Below, in pieces: positions 13,001-24,675 of a stretch of 64,000 nucleotides of DNA (positions are counted from its first letter, which is position 1; each line of letters opens with the position of its first letter). The stretch spans positions 114,978 through 178,977 of the forward strand of contig NW_019775680.1 of assembly GCF_001039355.2 (NCBI RefSeq), read 5' to 3'. The notes under the pieces are model-generated. The model was given only the letters and a program-made list of their open reading frames with translations, was not told where the DNA came from and made no database searches. This DNA is from Lingula anatina (Eukaryota > Brachiopoda > Lingulata > Lingulida > Lingulidae). The translations under genes and the position numbers were made by a program.

Positions 13001-15180
13001 ATATATTTTTCAGATGATCTGATTGGTGCTTTGACATCTAAAGCAAAACATTCTGGTGTGCCTTTTACAGCATATTTCACGGCTGAAGAAACATCTAAGG
13101 TAACATCAAAGAAAAAAGTACTCCTTTAAAATTGTGGGAAGAAATAAAAATGCCTAAAAAGTTCCTGTAGATCTCACCCAAAATACTCAAACATAATGAT
13201 TCTACAGTTTATGATTTAAGCATGGAAGTCTCTCATTTTCAGATTCCAGTCTCCTATCCACACCTGGGGCGCCATCTTTTGGCCACAAATGAAAACACTT
13301 CAACATACCTTAACTTCAACAACTGCTCATTGTTCTACACCACGGGGGTCTACATCTCCCTCTTCACAGTTAGTTCCATCATGGATAAAACTGTGGAGAA
13401 AGACATCAAGACGTTCGTCAATACTTCTGACATGTTGCCACCCAACCCGACTTTTACTGATGATACCAGTTGTTTGAATATGTCAGCATCCGTGAACTCA
13501 TCGTAAGTAAATGATTTTTATATACAGACGCTGTATTTGTCTGTATATATTCAGGTCACTGTGTTTTCTCATATTGTTGCTGTTGCTGTCACCATCCAAA
13601 ACATCTGCCCCTGTAATTGCCATACCATATTTTCATTTCACCTCAGTTTACTGACTACCTTTGTTTTATAAAAAAAAAACGTTCCCTGTCAAAGTCAGTA
13701 CATACTGACGCGAAATTTTTTAAACTGCAAAATGTTTTAATTTTTTTATGAATTTTTAACCATTACTGTTATAAATGTGCAGAAAAGTGCTGAAGATAAT
13801 TACTGTCAATGTTTCAGAGTTATTGGATTGACTTATCCAGGGGAGATTACTATTGATGATTACACCATGACAAATTTGACTATTAAGTAAGTCAGTTTGT
13901 GAAGTGTTATTTAAAAACAATACCAAAAAAAAAAAAAGAATGATTTAATGAGTTACAAAATATGAATACTTTAAGTGAAATGAACAAAATGAAGTTTATT
14001 ACAGAGAGCGGGTTTTTATGCTCAAAGGATGATGTATTGTAAACTAAATTGTAGAAATATTAAACATTGCAGCAAGGTCCCAGCACAAAGATAGATTCTG
14101 ATAGGAATTTGCTGGACAATCTAGACTTGTCAGTCATTTGCGCAGTGGTTAAAAATTTGACGCCGATGCCATGGAACATTCACCATAGGTTGAGATGAAA
14201 CCATATGTTTAATCTTGTTTTGTAGGTTCAAATTTTTTGCCAATACAGCAAGAAATGTGTGGAACATAAGTGCTCTACAGCTGACCTACAAGATCAAAAA
14301 CGGCACCCTCAGCATGAACATAACGGAGGATGACCCGACGGTTTTGTCCGTGCCAAGTAATCTACAGGACACCAGATATTCTTATTCCTGCAGTTCAAAG
14401 TACTCCACTAACTACACCCAGGCCAATCTGACTGAGTACAAAGGAAACATTTTTGAGCTTGCCCTTGATGTTCGCTTTGATAACTTACAGGTAAGTTTCA
14501 GTAGATTTTTAGATCACCTTTACCAGCAGTGCCTGTCAAGTGATTTCAGCAGGTGCAGGTTCCTTCAGTATTGTTGAGTGGAAAATATTAAATTGAATTG
14601 GAAATGAATTAGGAAAGTTGGAGATATAAAATAAAATAATCATATTTTGAATATTGGCACAAAAGAAGAAAATGGTCTACTTGGCTTAAGGTGGATCAAT
14701 ATGTTAAAATGGACTAAATTGGTCAAAATAGCTAGGAAAACAAATCATACCGCAAGAAAGGGTTGGATAAGTATGACCATGGCAGAATCCTATTTAGCCA
14801 TATGAAAATTAATGAAGGTGGGGCTAGATTACACCATAGGGTCCTGTTTTTCCCTGTTTCTTTTATCTAAATTACTTAATATTAATATTAATAATAATAA
14901 TAATAATAATAATTATAATTATAATAAGCTTTCATTAAGGAGGGTAAAACACGTTGAATGGTTTTCTTTTTAGATCCAACCATTTGGGTCCAGCGATAAG
15001 TTTTTAGATGCCAGCGACTGTGTCGGCTTCTTCACCATAGGAACTTTATCTGGACTCATGGTCACTCTGATCCTTCTACTCATTCTCACCTGGGGGATCA
15101 GCATGATGGTGAACATTAAGACCATGGACAGGTTCGATGACCCCAAGGGAAAAGGAATCACTGTGAATGTTTCAGAGTAG
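10010..15180 (+). CDS. ATP6AP1: V-ATPase accessory subunit S1 (Ac45), complete
   Basis: Nine exons join in phase: 10010-10131, 10995-11121, 11397-11474, 12582-12801, 13014-13099, 13243-13502, 13818-13886, 14226-14490 and 14974-15180 (stop TAG). They total 1434 nt, or 477 aa, close to the usual Ac45 length. The protein is a type I membrane accessory subunit guiding V-ATPase assembly and targeting in the secretory and endolysosomal system. Visible are a signal peptide (about residues 1-27), the family N-terminal VPVLIWSN, a luminal domain with many N-glycosylation sequons (such as NNCS, NGT, NIT, NYT), a transmembrane segment at about 426-455, and the cytosolic tail KTMDRFDDPKG, which is diagnostic. 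ATG 10010 is preferred; ATG 10028 would also keep the signal peptide. An in-frame ATG at 9935 would bury the signal peptide and lies in the shared promoter. The vertebrate paralogue ATP6AP1L is the alternative name. Confidence 0.95.
10594..10834. repeat. Inverted-repeat MITE, family B, copy 1 (ATP6AP1 intron 1)
   Basis: About 240 bp with imperfect inverted ends (CATTCCCACAGAT at left, GTATGGGAACCC at right) and internal inverted blocks around GCCTAC/GTAGGC and AATTTAGCG. It is flanked by a 9 bp direct repeat AGTCTATGA (10585-10593 and 10835-10843), which looks like a target duplication. Copies of the family recur at 21246-21840, 22229-22385, 47699-47915 and 51040-51254. Confidence 0.8.
11977..12216 (+). 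mobile_element. Non-LTR retrotransposon reverse-transcriptase tail (remnant)
   Basis: An 80-codon open stretch in ATP6AP1 intron 3 contains YGQGAFSISAPMLWNQLP followed by QYIRTNVSPDIKK. This resembles the conserved C-terminal end of Jockey/CR1-type LINE reverse-transcriptase ORFs, whose typical form is YGxRAFSxAAPxLWNxLP. No upstream RT motifs are present, so it is a 5'-truncated fragment. The exact clade cannot be assigned. Confidence 0.65.
12218..12315 (+). pseudogene. Decayed tandem copy of ATP6AP1 exon 4 (5' part)
   Basis: About 98 bp resemble 12538-12630, which is the intron end and first codons of ATP6AP1 exon 4. Both share CTCCATGTTGT, a TAG acceptor, GAACAA, ACATC and GTCTTC.GTAGAAAG. 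In the copy the acceptor survives (TGTAG/GAACAA) but the exon 4 reading frame hits TAG after 12 codons, so it cannot encode a normal exon. Homology fades beyond 12315 and no strong donor follows. Confidence 0.75.
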
Positions 15181-16289
15181 TCAGATATTGCTGATAGCTC
15201 TTGTATGTTTTGTTAGTTTACCTGAGAGAATAGAACAGTTGGTTTATGTAGAACTGTAAATTATTCAAAAGGGAATTTGTTGTCCAGTGAGGACAGAAAC
15301 AATGTTGTTGATGCATAGAATTACTAGAAGACTGTAAATTATTAGCTATTTGTTTGTCTGCTGGTACAGTTTAGTAGGTCTGATAGACAATGCACAGTAT
15401 AAAAAGTCAACATGTCATTTTCAAACATTCTAGATTAGCTGTTATGTTACATACTGCACTTTACTTAGTACTCTGTATAACTTGATTATGTGAATTCAGT
15501 TGAATGTACAGCTGTAAATGTGTGAATTTAAACTATAGGGTGGTCCATGAACAATAACCTATTTTGAATATAGATGGAAAGTAAAATTGGTCGTTTTTTA
15601 TGGACCACCAATTTTCCCATGCCAGTAAGTATTGCCTCTTTCAAAAGACCATTCCAGTTACTAATATATCATATTAATAAATCTCTAATTCATTTCAAGA
15701 ATTGTTGAAGAACTTATTAAAGTTTAGTTGTGTGTAAATGCTCAGAATTTCATGGGACTTTTTGGAAGTGCACCTTGTCTAATAATCCCAGCTGAAATCT
15801 TTTTGAGAATATGAAGAGTCTTGGTACACCATGCTAACTTTTGTACATTTTCAAGAGGTGATGTTACATTTTGCTTGACGGGAGCTTCTGCTGCTATTTA
15901 CAAATCAACTACTGATTTGTACTGTCCATTACACCTTCATCTTCTAACCTGGTTTGGGTTGGGAATAACTTCATGCAGAATGGCATCAGTTAGAAAAATT
16001 ACCTGCCCTGTAACAGTGTCTGTGGATATCAATTCAGGTTCCCTACAATGCACCCGTAAAGCTTATTTAATTAATATTGAACGTGTCCATTTCATTGTTA
16101 GACTGAAATGTTCCTTATTGTGTCAAGTGCAATAGAGTACAGATGTAAGTGGGTAACGTGTACATATGCTGCAGATGTGAGTGTAGAGAAATATTTCATT
16201 AGTTGACAGTAGCAGCAGTGTAAATAATTAAATATTGTCAATTTGTCAAGCAAAGGTTATGTATGGTACGTGCTGCATGTGGCGGTGAA

Positions 16290-16295
16290 AATAAA
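16290..16295 (+). terminator. Probable ATP6AP1 polyadenylation signal
   Basis: AATAAA about 1.1 kb after the ATP6AP1 stop, which would give a long AT-rich 3' UTR. A weaker alternative AATAAA lies near 15676. The minus strand carries its own AATAAA just beyond (about 16324-16329), as expected where convergent genes meet. Confidence 0.45.
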
Positions 16296-16452
16296 TTTCC
16301 ATAAAAAGTCCTAAACGTGTCTGTTTTATTTCTAAAAGTATTTTCGATTTACCATTCTAAATCTTGCCTGTAGGGACATGAACAAAGTTGCAACATCAAC
16401 AAAGAATATCCTTGAGCGTACATAACAATTTTATGCGTGCATGTACTTGTAT

Positions 16453-16761
16453 CAGGCCCGTAGCCAGCAATTTCAAAGGGGGGTTCTTTTTCTGAAAAAG
16501 TGGACCTTTTACCATATAATCCCCATGTACCTAGGTCAAATTTTACCCAGAGTGGACCTTTTTCCAGCAAAAAGGGAAGGTTCTTTTGAACCCCCNNNNN
16601 NNNNNNNNNNNNNNNNNNNNNNNNNNNNNNNNNNNNNNNNNNNNNNNNNNNNNNNNNNNNNNNGGGCAAATTTTTCCCCGAGGGGGCCTTTTTCCCCCAA
16701 AAAAGGGAAGGTTTTTTTGAACCCCCCCCCCCCCCCCCCCCCCCCCCCGGCTACGGGCCTG
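16453..16761. repeat. CAGGCCCGTAGCC-ended MITE, family C, copy 1
   Basis: Left end CAGGCCCGTAGCC at 16453-16465 and its exact inverse GGCTACGGGCCTG at 16749-16761. Inside, GGTTCTTTTTCTGAAAAAGTGGACC-like blocks are repeated. A 68-base run of N (16596-16663) is followed by an error-prone second reading of the same internal block ending in a long poly-C, so the interior is poorly assembled. The termini are a very common invertebrate MITE signature. Confidence 0.8.
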
Positions 16762-17367
16762 CTACTGAATAACATTATGAAGATCATATAGCTGAAATGA
16801 CACTGAAAGCCTAAGGCAAGTGCCCCAGGCCCAACCATAGTCTGAAGTTGATTGCTGTATTATGATGTAATATGAATTTTACCTAAGAATGCAGTGATTT
16901 CATATAATATTGAGAAAAATGTAAGATGTGGCAATTTTGTGATTTTATTTATGGATTTACCTGATATAGCGAAATTATGAAACTACAAAAGTAGCTTTTT
17001 CTCAGCATTACTATAATTAAAGCTGTCTGAATGCTTGAAAGATGCATATTTGTATCAACTATTATTTTGTTATACGAGCGAGTCAAAGCGGAAAATGCAG
17101 TTAAATGGGTCCCCCCCCCCCCCCTAAATCCGCCACTGATTTGTACTTCATGATCATCACCAAGAGAGCCAATCTCTAGTAGAGAGTAGAAGAGATACGT
17201 TTCACTTTAATGCAAATGCGAACCCGAACATTCGGCGATTTTTCTTCTGTAAGATTATTAAAATATGTATTGCCCGCTCATCACTTGTTCATTTGGTGAA
17301 TATAAAAAGCACAAAGAACGACCTCTGTTATAACATACTGATGTTTTAATTTGGGGCATATTAGTTT

Positions 17368-17410
<43 letters not shown>

Positions 17411-17583
17411 ATCTTTTGCGGGTATTCGTTTCTTAAGACATTTTAATTAACAATAATTTCTTTTATGCATATTATTTAAGTATATTTTTGCCAGTTATTT
17501 GATCGTATGATGTAATGAAAAAGCACATAACACGGCCTTTTAAATTGTGTACTAGTGTTTTAATTTGTGCGATATTACTAAAT

Positions 17584-17616
<33 letters not shown>

Positions 17617-18423
17617 AATTCACCTTTTACTAGTACCAATTTCTTAAGACAGTACAGCAACGACAAAAAAAAAATCAAATTACGCAGCATTTATTCATAA
17701 TTTGAACAGACTGATCCAAAGCAAAGAAATGAGATAGTCAATTATTTTCTTGTTGCCGTATGTGTGTGTTTGCAAGATAGCTTCGATTGTGTCTGTATGC
17801 AAGGAGTTAAATGAATCTTGTCGCCGGTGCTGCTACTCAGAAACGTGCCACTTTGTTTGCAAACCCCACTGGTTATCATTATATTATATAACACCGCCTT
17901 AATAATGATAATAATAATAATACCAAATAGATAAAATATACCCTGTACATGTCTTATTTCGAGAGTTAAAAGCAATTTAAACCTTCATTTCTGGTTGGAT
18001 AATAATGTGTCAAACAATCAAAAGTTTTTGAATCTTGTGCACGAAAAATTCCAGTGATGTCGCGAAGATGCTGCAGTAAGCCCCGCATGTGTTTTTTTTC
18101 ATCCGTAATTGCATGATCCGTCGTCTCCAATTCTGAAATATTTGGGGTTCTATATAAGATTATGTTAAACATTTTTTGTTCGCACTTTATGCGTTATTAC
18201 TAATTTACCAAAGATTAAGTATTTGCATAAACATGCAAGAGAAATATTGGTACAGTACGACAAAAAACCAGACCTATCAACATAAGTGTCTAAGTAAATG
18301 TCAAAATTTAAAAAAAACAATGAAAATCAATATATTATTGTAATTGAATATAAACATACGTGCATTAAAAAGTGAAAGTATCAATTATCCGAAGACAAAT
18401 ACCTTGACCGGCTGGCTCTGGTT
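16762..18423. other. Intergenic region, convergent ATP6AP1 and VWD genes
   Basis: No coding exon is recognised. It holds a poly-C tract (about 17111-17124) next to AAATCCGCCACTGA, a common MITE-like terminus, a (GA)n microsatellite (17371-17403) and a second GA-rich tract near 17590. The 3' UTR of the minus-strand VWD gene probably extends into it. Confidence 0.5.
17371..17403. repeat. (GA)n microsatellite
   Basis: An uninterrupted run of about 16 GA units directly visible in the sequence. Confidence 0.95.
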
Positions 18424-20815
18424 CTAAGGCAACAAGGGCAAGAGCAGAGGAGCCCATGCAGGTATATTTGTGAGAATGGTTTCATCGTTATTAGCAATTC
18501 CGTTGTAATCACCGCATATTCCCTTCATGATCTCGCAGTAATCTGGATGTATCTGGACGACCACGGTGCGAAGGCGAACAAACACGGAGACTCTGATACC
18601 CGCAGCTCTATCAATGTAGCAGTGAGCAGCCAAATAAGTCCTCGGCACATCGTTATCGGGCAGGTTGGGGAAGCTGAAGGTGCCCACCTCTACTTCAGGA
18701 TTTCCTGCAGAAATTGACCCAGTTGTCCCAGTTGGAGGCAGTTTATTGTTCCATGTAGGAGGGTACATTACAGGATCGCCATCGATCTGCAATGGTGGTA
18801 TGAAGAACTTAGAGAAGTGCATGTTATTTGAATGGACTCATCGTTACACTTGGATGAGAAGTTGGGAGAGTTTTAGTTGAGCTTGCTTACTTAAGTCTCC
18901 TCCCGTGGAGGCTAGACATCGTCGACTAGCAGCTAAGAAAAAAAAACGACGTAAGCGACCTTTTAGATTCCTTGTGAATCGGGACTTAGTGACTTTATTA
19001 CGTTGGTACATGTAACCAAGCTCTTAGTCAGGGAAACCGACCTAAGTTTTTTTTTTTTTTTTTGTGAAACGGGGGCCTGTTGGTATTCTAACCACTCCAT
19101 ACCTGAACAGTTAACATTTTTGATCGTGGCAAACAACAATTGCCTTTGATAAAATTAAGTGAAAATGCTACTGTAAACGTATACCCTCTAACCCTGGTAG
19201 TTATTATTCTGTGGGCATTGTTGCTCACTGTACAGAGATCATCAGGGGATTTCCAAGTACAATTTCGATCAAAAAACTTGTCATCTACCCGTCGATTTTA
19301 TTTACGTGTATCAATCAATATTAGCACGCACGTTCTGCTCATATACCTGTTTTACTTTAGTCTGTTTATTCATTTGTTTTTTATCAATGTAAATTGCTTT
19401 CAAGTGGGGGTGGCCATATTAAGTCGGCGGATCAGTTTGTCCACGGATCATCTGTTCTGAATGCGCTCTTATACATTAATCAGGCTCTGGTATTGGTAAT
19501 GGGTGTGCTTTTTTAAACACAAAGCATCCAGTTTCTTACTTCTTCCTTATGTTTAGTTTTGCTTGAAATGCATTAATATGGCGGAAATTGGGGATTAGAT
19601 GGGCGGATAGTTTTTGCTTAACTTTGTCCCTTGATGATCTAAACCCCATTTTGATAGATTCTGGCTTCAAACTAAAACAATCATACATTTTGTACGTTCA
19701 TTGGAGACAATGAACGCGCCTGTACTGTCCCCGTCTCAGGCAACATAAAATGCATTAATTTAACCAGTGGTGGATCCAGTACTAGGGGATATGGCTTACC
19801 CTTCCTCTCTCCCGCCATGATGCAATTTGTAGTATAATTTATCTAAGGCCCTCAAAGTTAAGGGCCGCCCTTTTGTAATGGCGGCAGTACATTGGCTAAA
19901 TGAGCTTTGATTCAAAATGAAATAAAAAAATAATAAAAATTCTTTCCAGCGAATTTATACAAAAATAACTTATCATACAGGAAAAGAATGTCAGCTTACC
20001 CACGTTTCGGGAGCGTCTGAGTTTCCAGGGGGGTTGAAGTTGAAGTCTACTGTCCTGTTGTTGCACCCAAACCTAACTGCACTGATGTATGTACGTGGTC
20101 CACCCTCGTAAGGGGCATGCTTGGTCCACACGTACCACCACCACCCCGCGTTGGACGCCATATTTCCAATTCTATCTGGCGGGGCAGGATAGGAGAAATG
20201 CCTTCCATCACATGTTCTAAAATGCGGTTCTCCTTTCGCGCTGCAGTTACACCAATCCAACTGATCTGGTTTAAATGAAGTAGTAATTTAATTTACATTG
20301 ATAAAAAAACAAATGAACAGATATACGTACGTGCTAATAATGATTGATACATGTAGATAAAATCGACGGGAAGATGACAGGTTTCTTGAATGGAATTTTA
20401 ATCGGAAATCTTAGATCCCGTATCCCTACTCCAGTTATGATTTGCCAAAGAATCGGGGTCGGTTATAGTGTTATTGTCAACTAATAACTTCAGAATGCAT
20501 TATGAAGTGAAAGATAAAGAGAGCTCTGAGATGGCTCTGAGATGGGGCAGCCTGCGTAGAAAAAAATGCATTGAGACATTCATGCGAAGACTGCACAATT
20601 ATACCTATGTCGAATGTATATGCACTTTCGACAAAATCACAAAATATCTGTAATCTACTGTAAATATACTTACTAGCACATGTAGCCGGTGGGTTCGGCT
20701 GATTTGGGGTTCCAGATCCCGGTTCAGGTAATGCCGAATCGTTGAATTCAATGGCAGAGACCAAGGCAAATTGCAGTATGATCGCACATAGAAGGAGCAC
20801 TTGTCGTAACGGCAT
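18424..20815 (-). CDS. Small secreted von Willebrand factor type D protein, complete
   Basis: Three exons join in phase on the minus strand: 20815-20674, 20265-20000 and 18786-18424 (stop TAG), 771 nt or 256 aa. Exon 1 gives a signal peptide (MPLRQVLLLCAIILQFALVSA) and a short Pro-rich linker (PGSGTPNQPNPPATC). Exons 2 and 3 form a single VWFD module. It opens with WCNCSAKGEPHFRTCDGRHF, the family's GDPH-type motif with Glu for Asp, continues with WWWYVWTKHAPYEGG and RFGCNNRTV, and closes with GICGDYNGIANND, the canonical G-CGDYNG calcium-site motif. The usual C8, TIL and further repeats of mucins, vWF or zonadhesin are absent. The stop follows soon after, with a hydrophobic end (AWAPLLLPLLP). 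A secreted extracellular role is inferred; no orthologue is recognised. The start is the first ATG before the signal peptide. Confidence 0.85.
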
Positions 20816-21245
20816 GGCAATGAAAATTTCAAGAAACAAGCTCAGGCCGTGTACTTGATAATCTAGGAGTTATTAGAAAATGAACAACTCGCTTACTGAG
20901 CTTCGTTACATATTCACTGCATTTTTTAAATAGCTGTTATGTGTGTTGTTGTGACGTAAAAGTCACTGTGAAGATGTAGGAAGAAATAGAGAGAGGAGGA
21001 GTTGAACTGTTTCCAGAGTTTGCCACGTGCGCTTAATGCAAATTTTAACCAATAATTTTCCGAATTGTAATTTGACAAACGGTTGAAAGAGGTGATGCCA
21101 TAGTTCATACTGCCGACGACAACTGATGGTTAAAGAGGTTTCTCTTTTTGGAAAATGATGCGGGCAAAAAGAAAAGTAATTGCATTTCATCTCCCGCTGT
21201 CTCCACACTGCTGGTAAAGGTAGGCGACTCATAGACCCCATTGCC

Positions 21246-21840
21246 ATGCCAAAAGCGATCTAGCAGGATCGAGCCATCTCCGAGGGGTTTCTAGCTAAAT
21301 TACATTTAACTTAAGCGGCTCTGATGTCTGGAACGCCTACTGAAGCTGCTAGGGGTAACTTAGGCTTCATTCACATGCAATGTCTATTTTCTAAATTCTA
21401 TTTTCTATTCGCGGTATGTCTTATGATCACGGTATGTGCCCTGAATATCCCGCGGCGTAATTACTGGCAGCGCGAGCCAGTTACTATAAGTTACTATAAG
21501 GCTTCGTTCACATGCAATGTCTATNTAGCGCGAATAGAAAATAGATTTTTAGAAAATAGACAATTACTGGCAGCGCGAGCCAGTTACTATAAGTTACTAT
21601 AAGTAACTGGCTCGCGCTGCCAGTAATTACGCGGCGGGATATTCAGTGCACAGACCGTGATCATAAGATAGCGCGAATAGAAAATAGATTTTTAGAAAAT
21701 AGACATTCCATGTGAACGAAGCCTTACTAATGTTTGGCAGCTTCAGTAGGCGCGCCAGACATCTGGACGCAATTTAGCGGGAATCCCCTCATAGATGGAT
21801 TGATCCTGCTAGATCGATCTAGGTATTGAAATGGGATCTT
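21246..21840. repeat. Family B MITE split by a foldback insertion
   Basis: The left half (21246-21359, AGCGATCTAGCAGGATCGAG to AAGCTGCTAGGGGTAAC) and right half (21727-21840, TTGGCAGCTTCAGTAGGCG to AGATCGATCTAGG) are the two parts of one family B element. The facing blocks GCCTACTGAAGCTGC and GGCAGCTTCAGTAGGC are inverted copies. Between them sits a family A element. Confidence 0.75.
21363..21723. repeat. Foldback MITE, family A, copy 2 (nested, misassembled centre)
   Basis: Starts GGCTTCATTCACATGCAATG and ends CATGTGAACGAAGCC, with TTA on both sides (21360-21362 and 21724-21726). The arms match copy 1 but an extra partial arm is present around a single N at 21525. The palindrome therefore seems to have been assembled one and a half times, or to be two elements joined. 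Confidence 0.85.
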
Positions 21841-22228
21841 CTTGTCAGGCGCCATGATGTGTGGCTTGAGAACATTTCATTTTGACTGCCTGCCTTGGTC
21901 GTGCTCTGCACGTAAGTATTTCTCTCTGAGAAAACAGTTCATGGTAAGTGAAATGAATAATTTTCTTATAAAAGACTTTTGACAAATTAAAAGTTATAAA
22001 CTGCTATTCCCCTTCAAGCGCCATTGTTCAATGTCATTCCCATGTACATTTTAGTTGAGCTGTAAGGAAATGTGCATAAAGATAATGATAAAAATAATTA
22101 GAAAGATTTATTAACTGTTAAAGCATGATTTCCTCTCTATTCTGATCTCGACAAGTTACTGAATTGCCAATCCCAGTATTACGACTGAAACATGCGACAG
22201 GGTCCCTTATTCACTAATTTGTACATCT

Positions 22229-22385
22229 AAGGGACCATTCCCACTAAATTGCGGACTTCATTTCTGTTATTAGGACGTGCACTCCTGCCACACCGGCTTA
22301 AATGTCTGTCACGCCCAGTAAAGCTGTTAGACTCCCCAGGGACTAAGACCTATCCAGATGGACCGATCTAGGCATGGGAACCCTG
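22229..22385. repeat. Family B MITE, internally deleted copy
   Basis: GGGACCATTCCCACTAAATTGC at left and GGCATGGGAACCCTGTCTAA at right match copy 1, including CCGGCTTAAATGTCTGTCACGCC-type and AAAGCTGTTAG blocks. The central part is missing. Confidence 0.7.
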
Positions 22386-23641
22386 TCTAAGCACCGTCCT
22401 AGATTTTGACCCACTTGTATGGCACTGTTAATTCACCCTTATATAGGTGTATTACCCTTAAGAATCTAATGGGGGATGGACTATTTGTTAAACGGATTCT
22501 TAGATTCTTCACACAATGACCATCATGCAGCAGCAACACGTTCGCAAAATCAAAATCTGATCAGTTCAAATGGGCACATGCGCAGCGGTATAAATTTCTC
22601 ACCCATTTGGATAAAGCCACCTTCCATGGCTACTCATTATATGTGCCCTTCCATGAAAGTCGTCTTTTGTGGTTTACATTTTATCTATCAATTAAACTAA
22701 ATACGAGACGATGCGCTGTGTTTGCTACTACTGTAGATGCCACTCTGGGTTAAGAAGGCTTTCCTTCGACTATCTCAAAAATAAAAGACTCTTGAATCTG
22801 TTTATACAATTCTTGTGCCAATAAGATATGATTGACCAAAATCGACATAATTATAGCACAGTCTTATATTTTCCACATCAATATTTCAAGAGCGTCGTGG
22901 CGCACATCGTATTACGCCTTAGAATGAAAACGAAGAGATCCACATTAATCCATTATTCAGATGTCAGCGGTTAAGGACAGCTGCCAGCTCACTACGAAGG
23001 TCAAGGAATAGGGGGGAGAGGGGGGGGGGGGGTAAACTTGTCGGAAGAGAGTAGCCTCCGACCGCAGTTTTTACAAGCAAACGCTAAATGGTGCCGAAGC
23101 TTGGGACTGGGGGTTGTATGTGTGTATGAAAGATTATTCAATTTATATTTGTTGAATTAATATTATTTTTGTGTGACTAAGGCTTGAGGGATTCATCATT
23201 GCATAATTTAAACCCAGGACTATACTATATACCTCTATAGCACAAGTGTTACCACTGAAAGCATATTACGCCTTTGAAGATTAAAAAGGAAGAATCCACA
23301 ATCTACGCACCTTGACTTTCATCAATTATTCAAATATCTGTGATATGAAGCAGATTTGTAGTATTGTGAAAGAAAAAAGGGGGAGGGGGGCAAACTAGTC
23401 TTAAACTGTTTTCCAAAGCACTGGCGACTTTGAAATAGGCATTTTAACAACAGCATTGTCCTAAGGTATGGAACACCGTCTTATGAACAAAACAATGTGA
23501 GGAATACTTTTTTTTTATCAAAAGGTAGGTGAGAAATAATATAGTACTATTGTCAAGTTATGTCTAAAACACACTTAATATAGCAGTTACTGTAATCAGA
23601 AAATCCAAATAAAACTTGCCGCTTTATTTCAAAAAGTCATC
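22386..23641. other. Intergenic region with weak internal duplication
   Basis: No gene is recognised. Two stretches, about 22905-23040 and 23262-23400, share ATTACGCCTT, AAGAATCCACA-like and poly-G/GGGGGAGGGGGG blocks in the same order, suggesting an old duplication or a dispersed repeat. A poly-G tract lies at about 23017-23032. Confidence 0.4.
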
Positions 23642-23647
23642 TTTATT
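23642..23647 (-). terminator. Probable MDM1 polyadenylation signal
   Basis: AATAAA on the minus strand about 1.03 kb after the MDM1 stop; another lies at 23623-23628. The intervening sequence has no recognised gene and fits a long 3' UTR. Confidence 0.4.
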
Positions 23648-24675
23648 CACCATACAAAATGCTGCCTGTAGGGATGTGAACAATTCAATTATGAAGTATG
23701 TCATAACATTAACAAAGCATTTTCTTCAAAGTATATAATTATTTTACACCCATGTTCATTTATGTTGTAATATGATTACAAAAACGGACAGATCAGAAAT
23801 CTGAAATAACGTTCAAAACCTAAGGTGAAAACCGAGACGGAGCAAATGTAGTCTGAAATAAATAGAAACACATACAAAATAATTTAAAAAATGATGCATG
23901 CAGATAACAAACCCCATGCAACACTTTAATTATTTCCTGTAGGTGGTAATCTATTAAAGTGTAATGTCATGATGAAATAACTGACATTTGAAAGTAAAAT
24001 AACTAACAATCTGTAAAATATCACAGTCTAAGACTGAAACTTTATGACAAAGTATTAATTCTGCATCATAAGAATATTTACAAATTTTACATCGGTAAAA
24101 GACGCACTTCATGCAGATTGGTTAAATATCTACGAGCTCAAAATGAAGGAAAAAATGTTTAATAAAACTGATTAATTGTAAATAAATCATGCTATCATAC
24201 TGCAGTAAAAATTCAACAGCAGACACCTTAGATGGAAACCATCAAGAACAATAAAGTTCAAAGTGGAGAAAAAATTACTCTTGATGATGTTTAAAAAGGT
24301 TACAAATAACCATGGAGCTTCAACCCATGACCTTACCCTAAAACTAGGTCAATAAAAATGTGTCCATTCACTAATATTTTTTAAAATGCCAGAGAATCTG
24401 CGTATAACAATAGACATTTGCAATGGTTTAATTTTTACATAGGTAATCTACCCTTGATATTTTCACCAATTGATTATCTAATTTATAAATCTATTTAAAA
24501 TGATGTCTAGAAAAACAAACTTATAGTGATTTTGATCATAATACATTCGTTTTCATGTATTTCATATTGTAATTTCACAATCAAGAAACCACTGTGCCTA
24601 ATAATTTAACTAAAAAAACTTTTAAAAAGGTATTTGCTCTTAAATTCAGTTCCCCATATTTTAGGGATTAAACAG

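Noticed and set aside
15821-16135. 104-codon plus-strand ORF after ATP6AP1
   Set aside because: It lies within the predicted 3' UTR, shows no domain or splice context and has mixed low-complexity composition; chance ORF.
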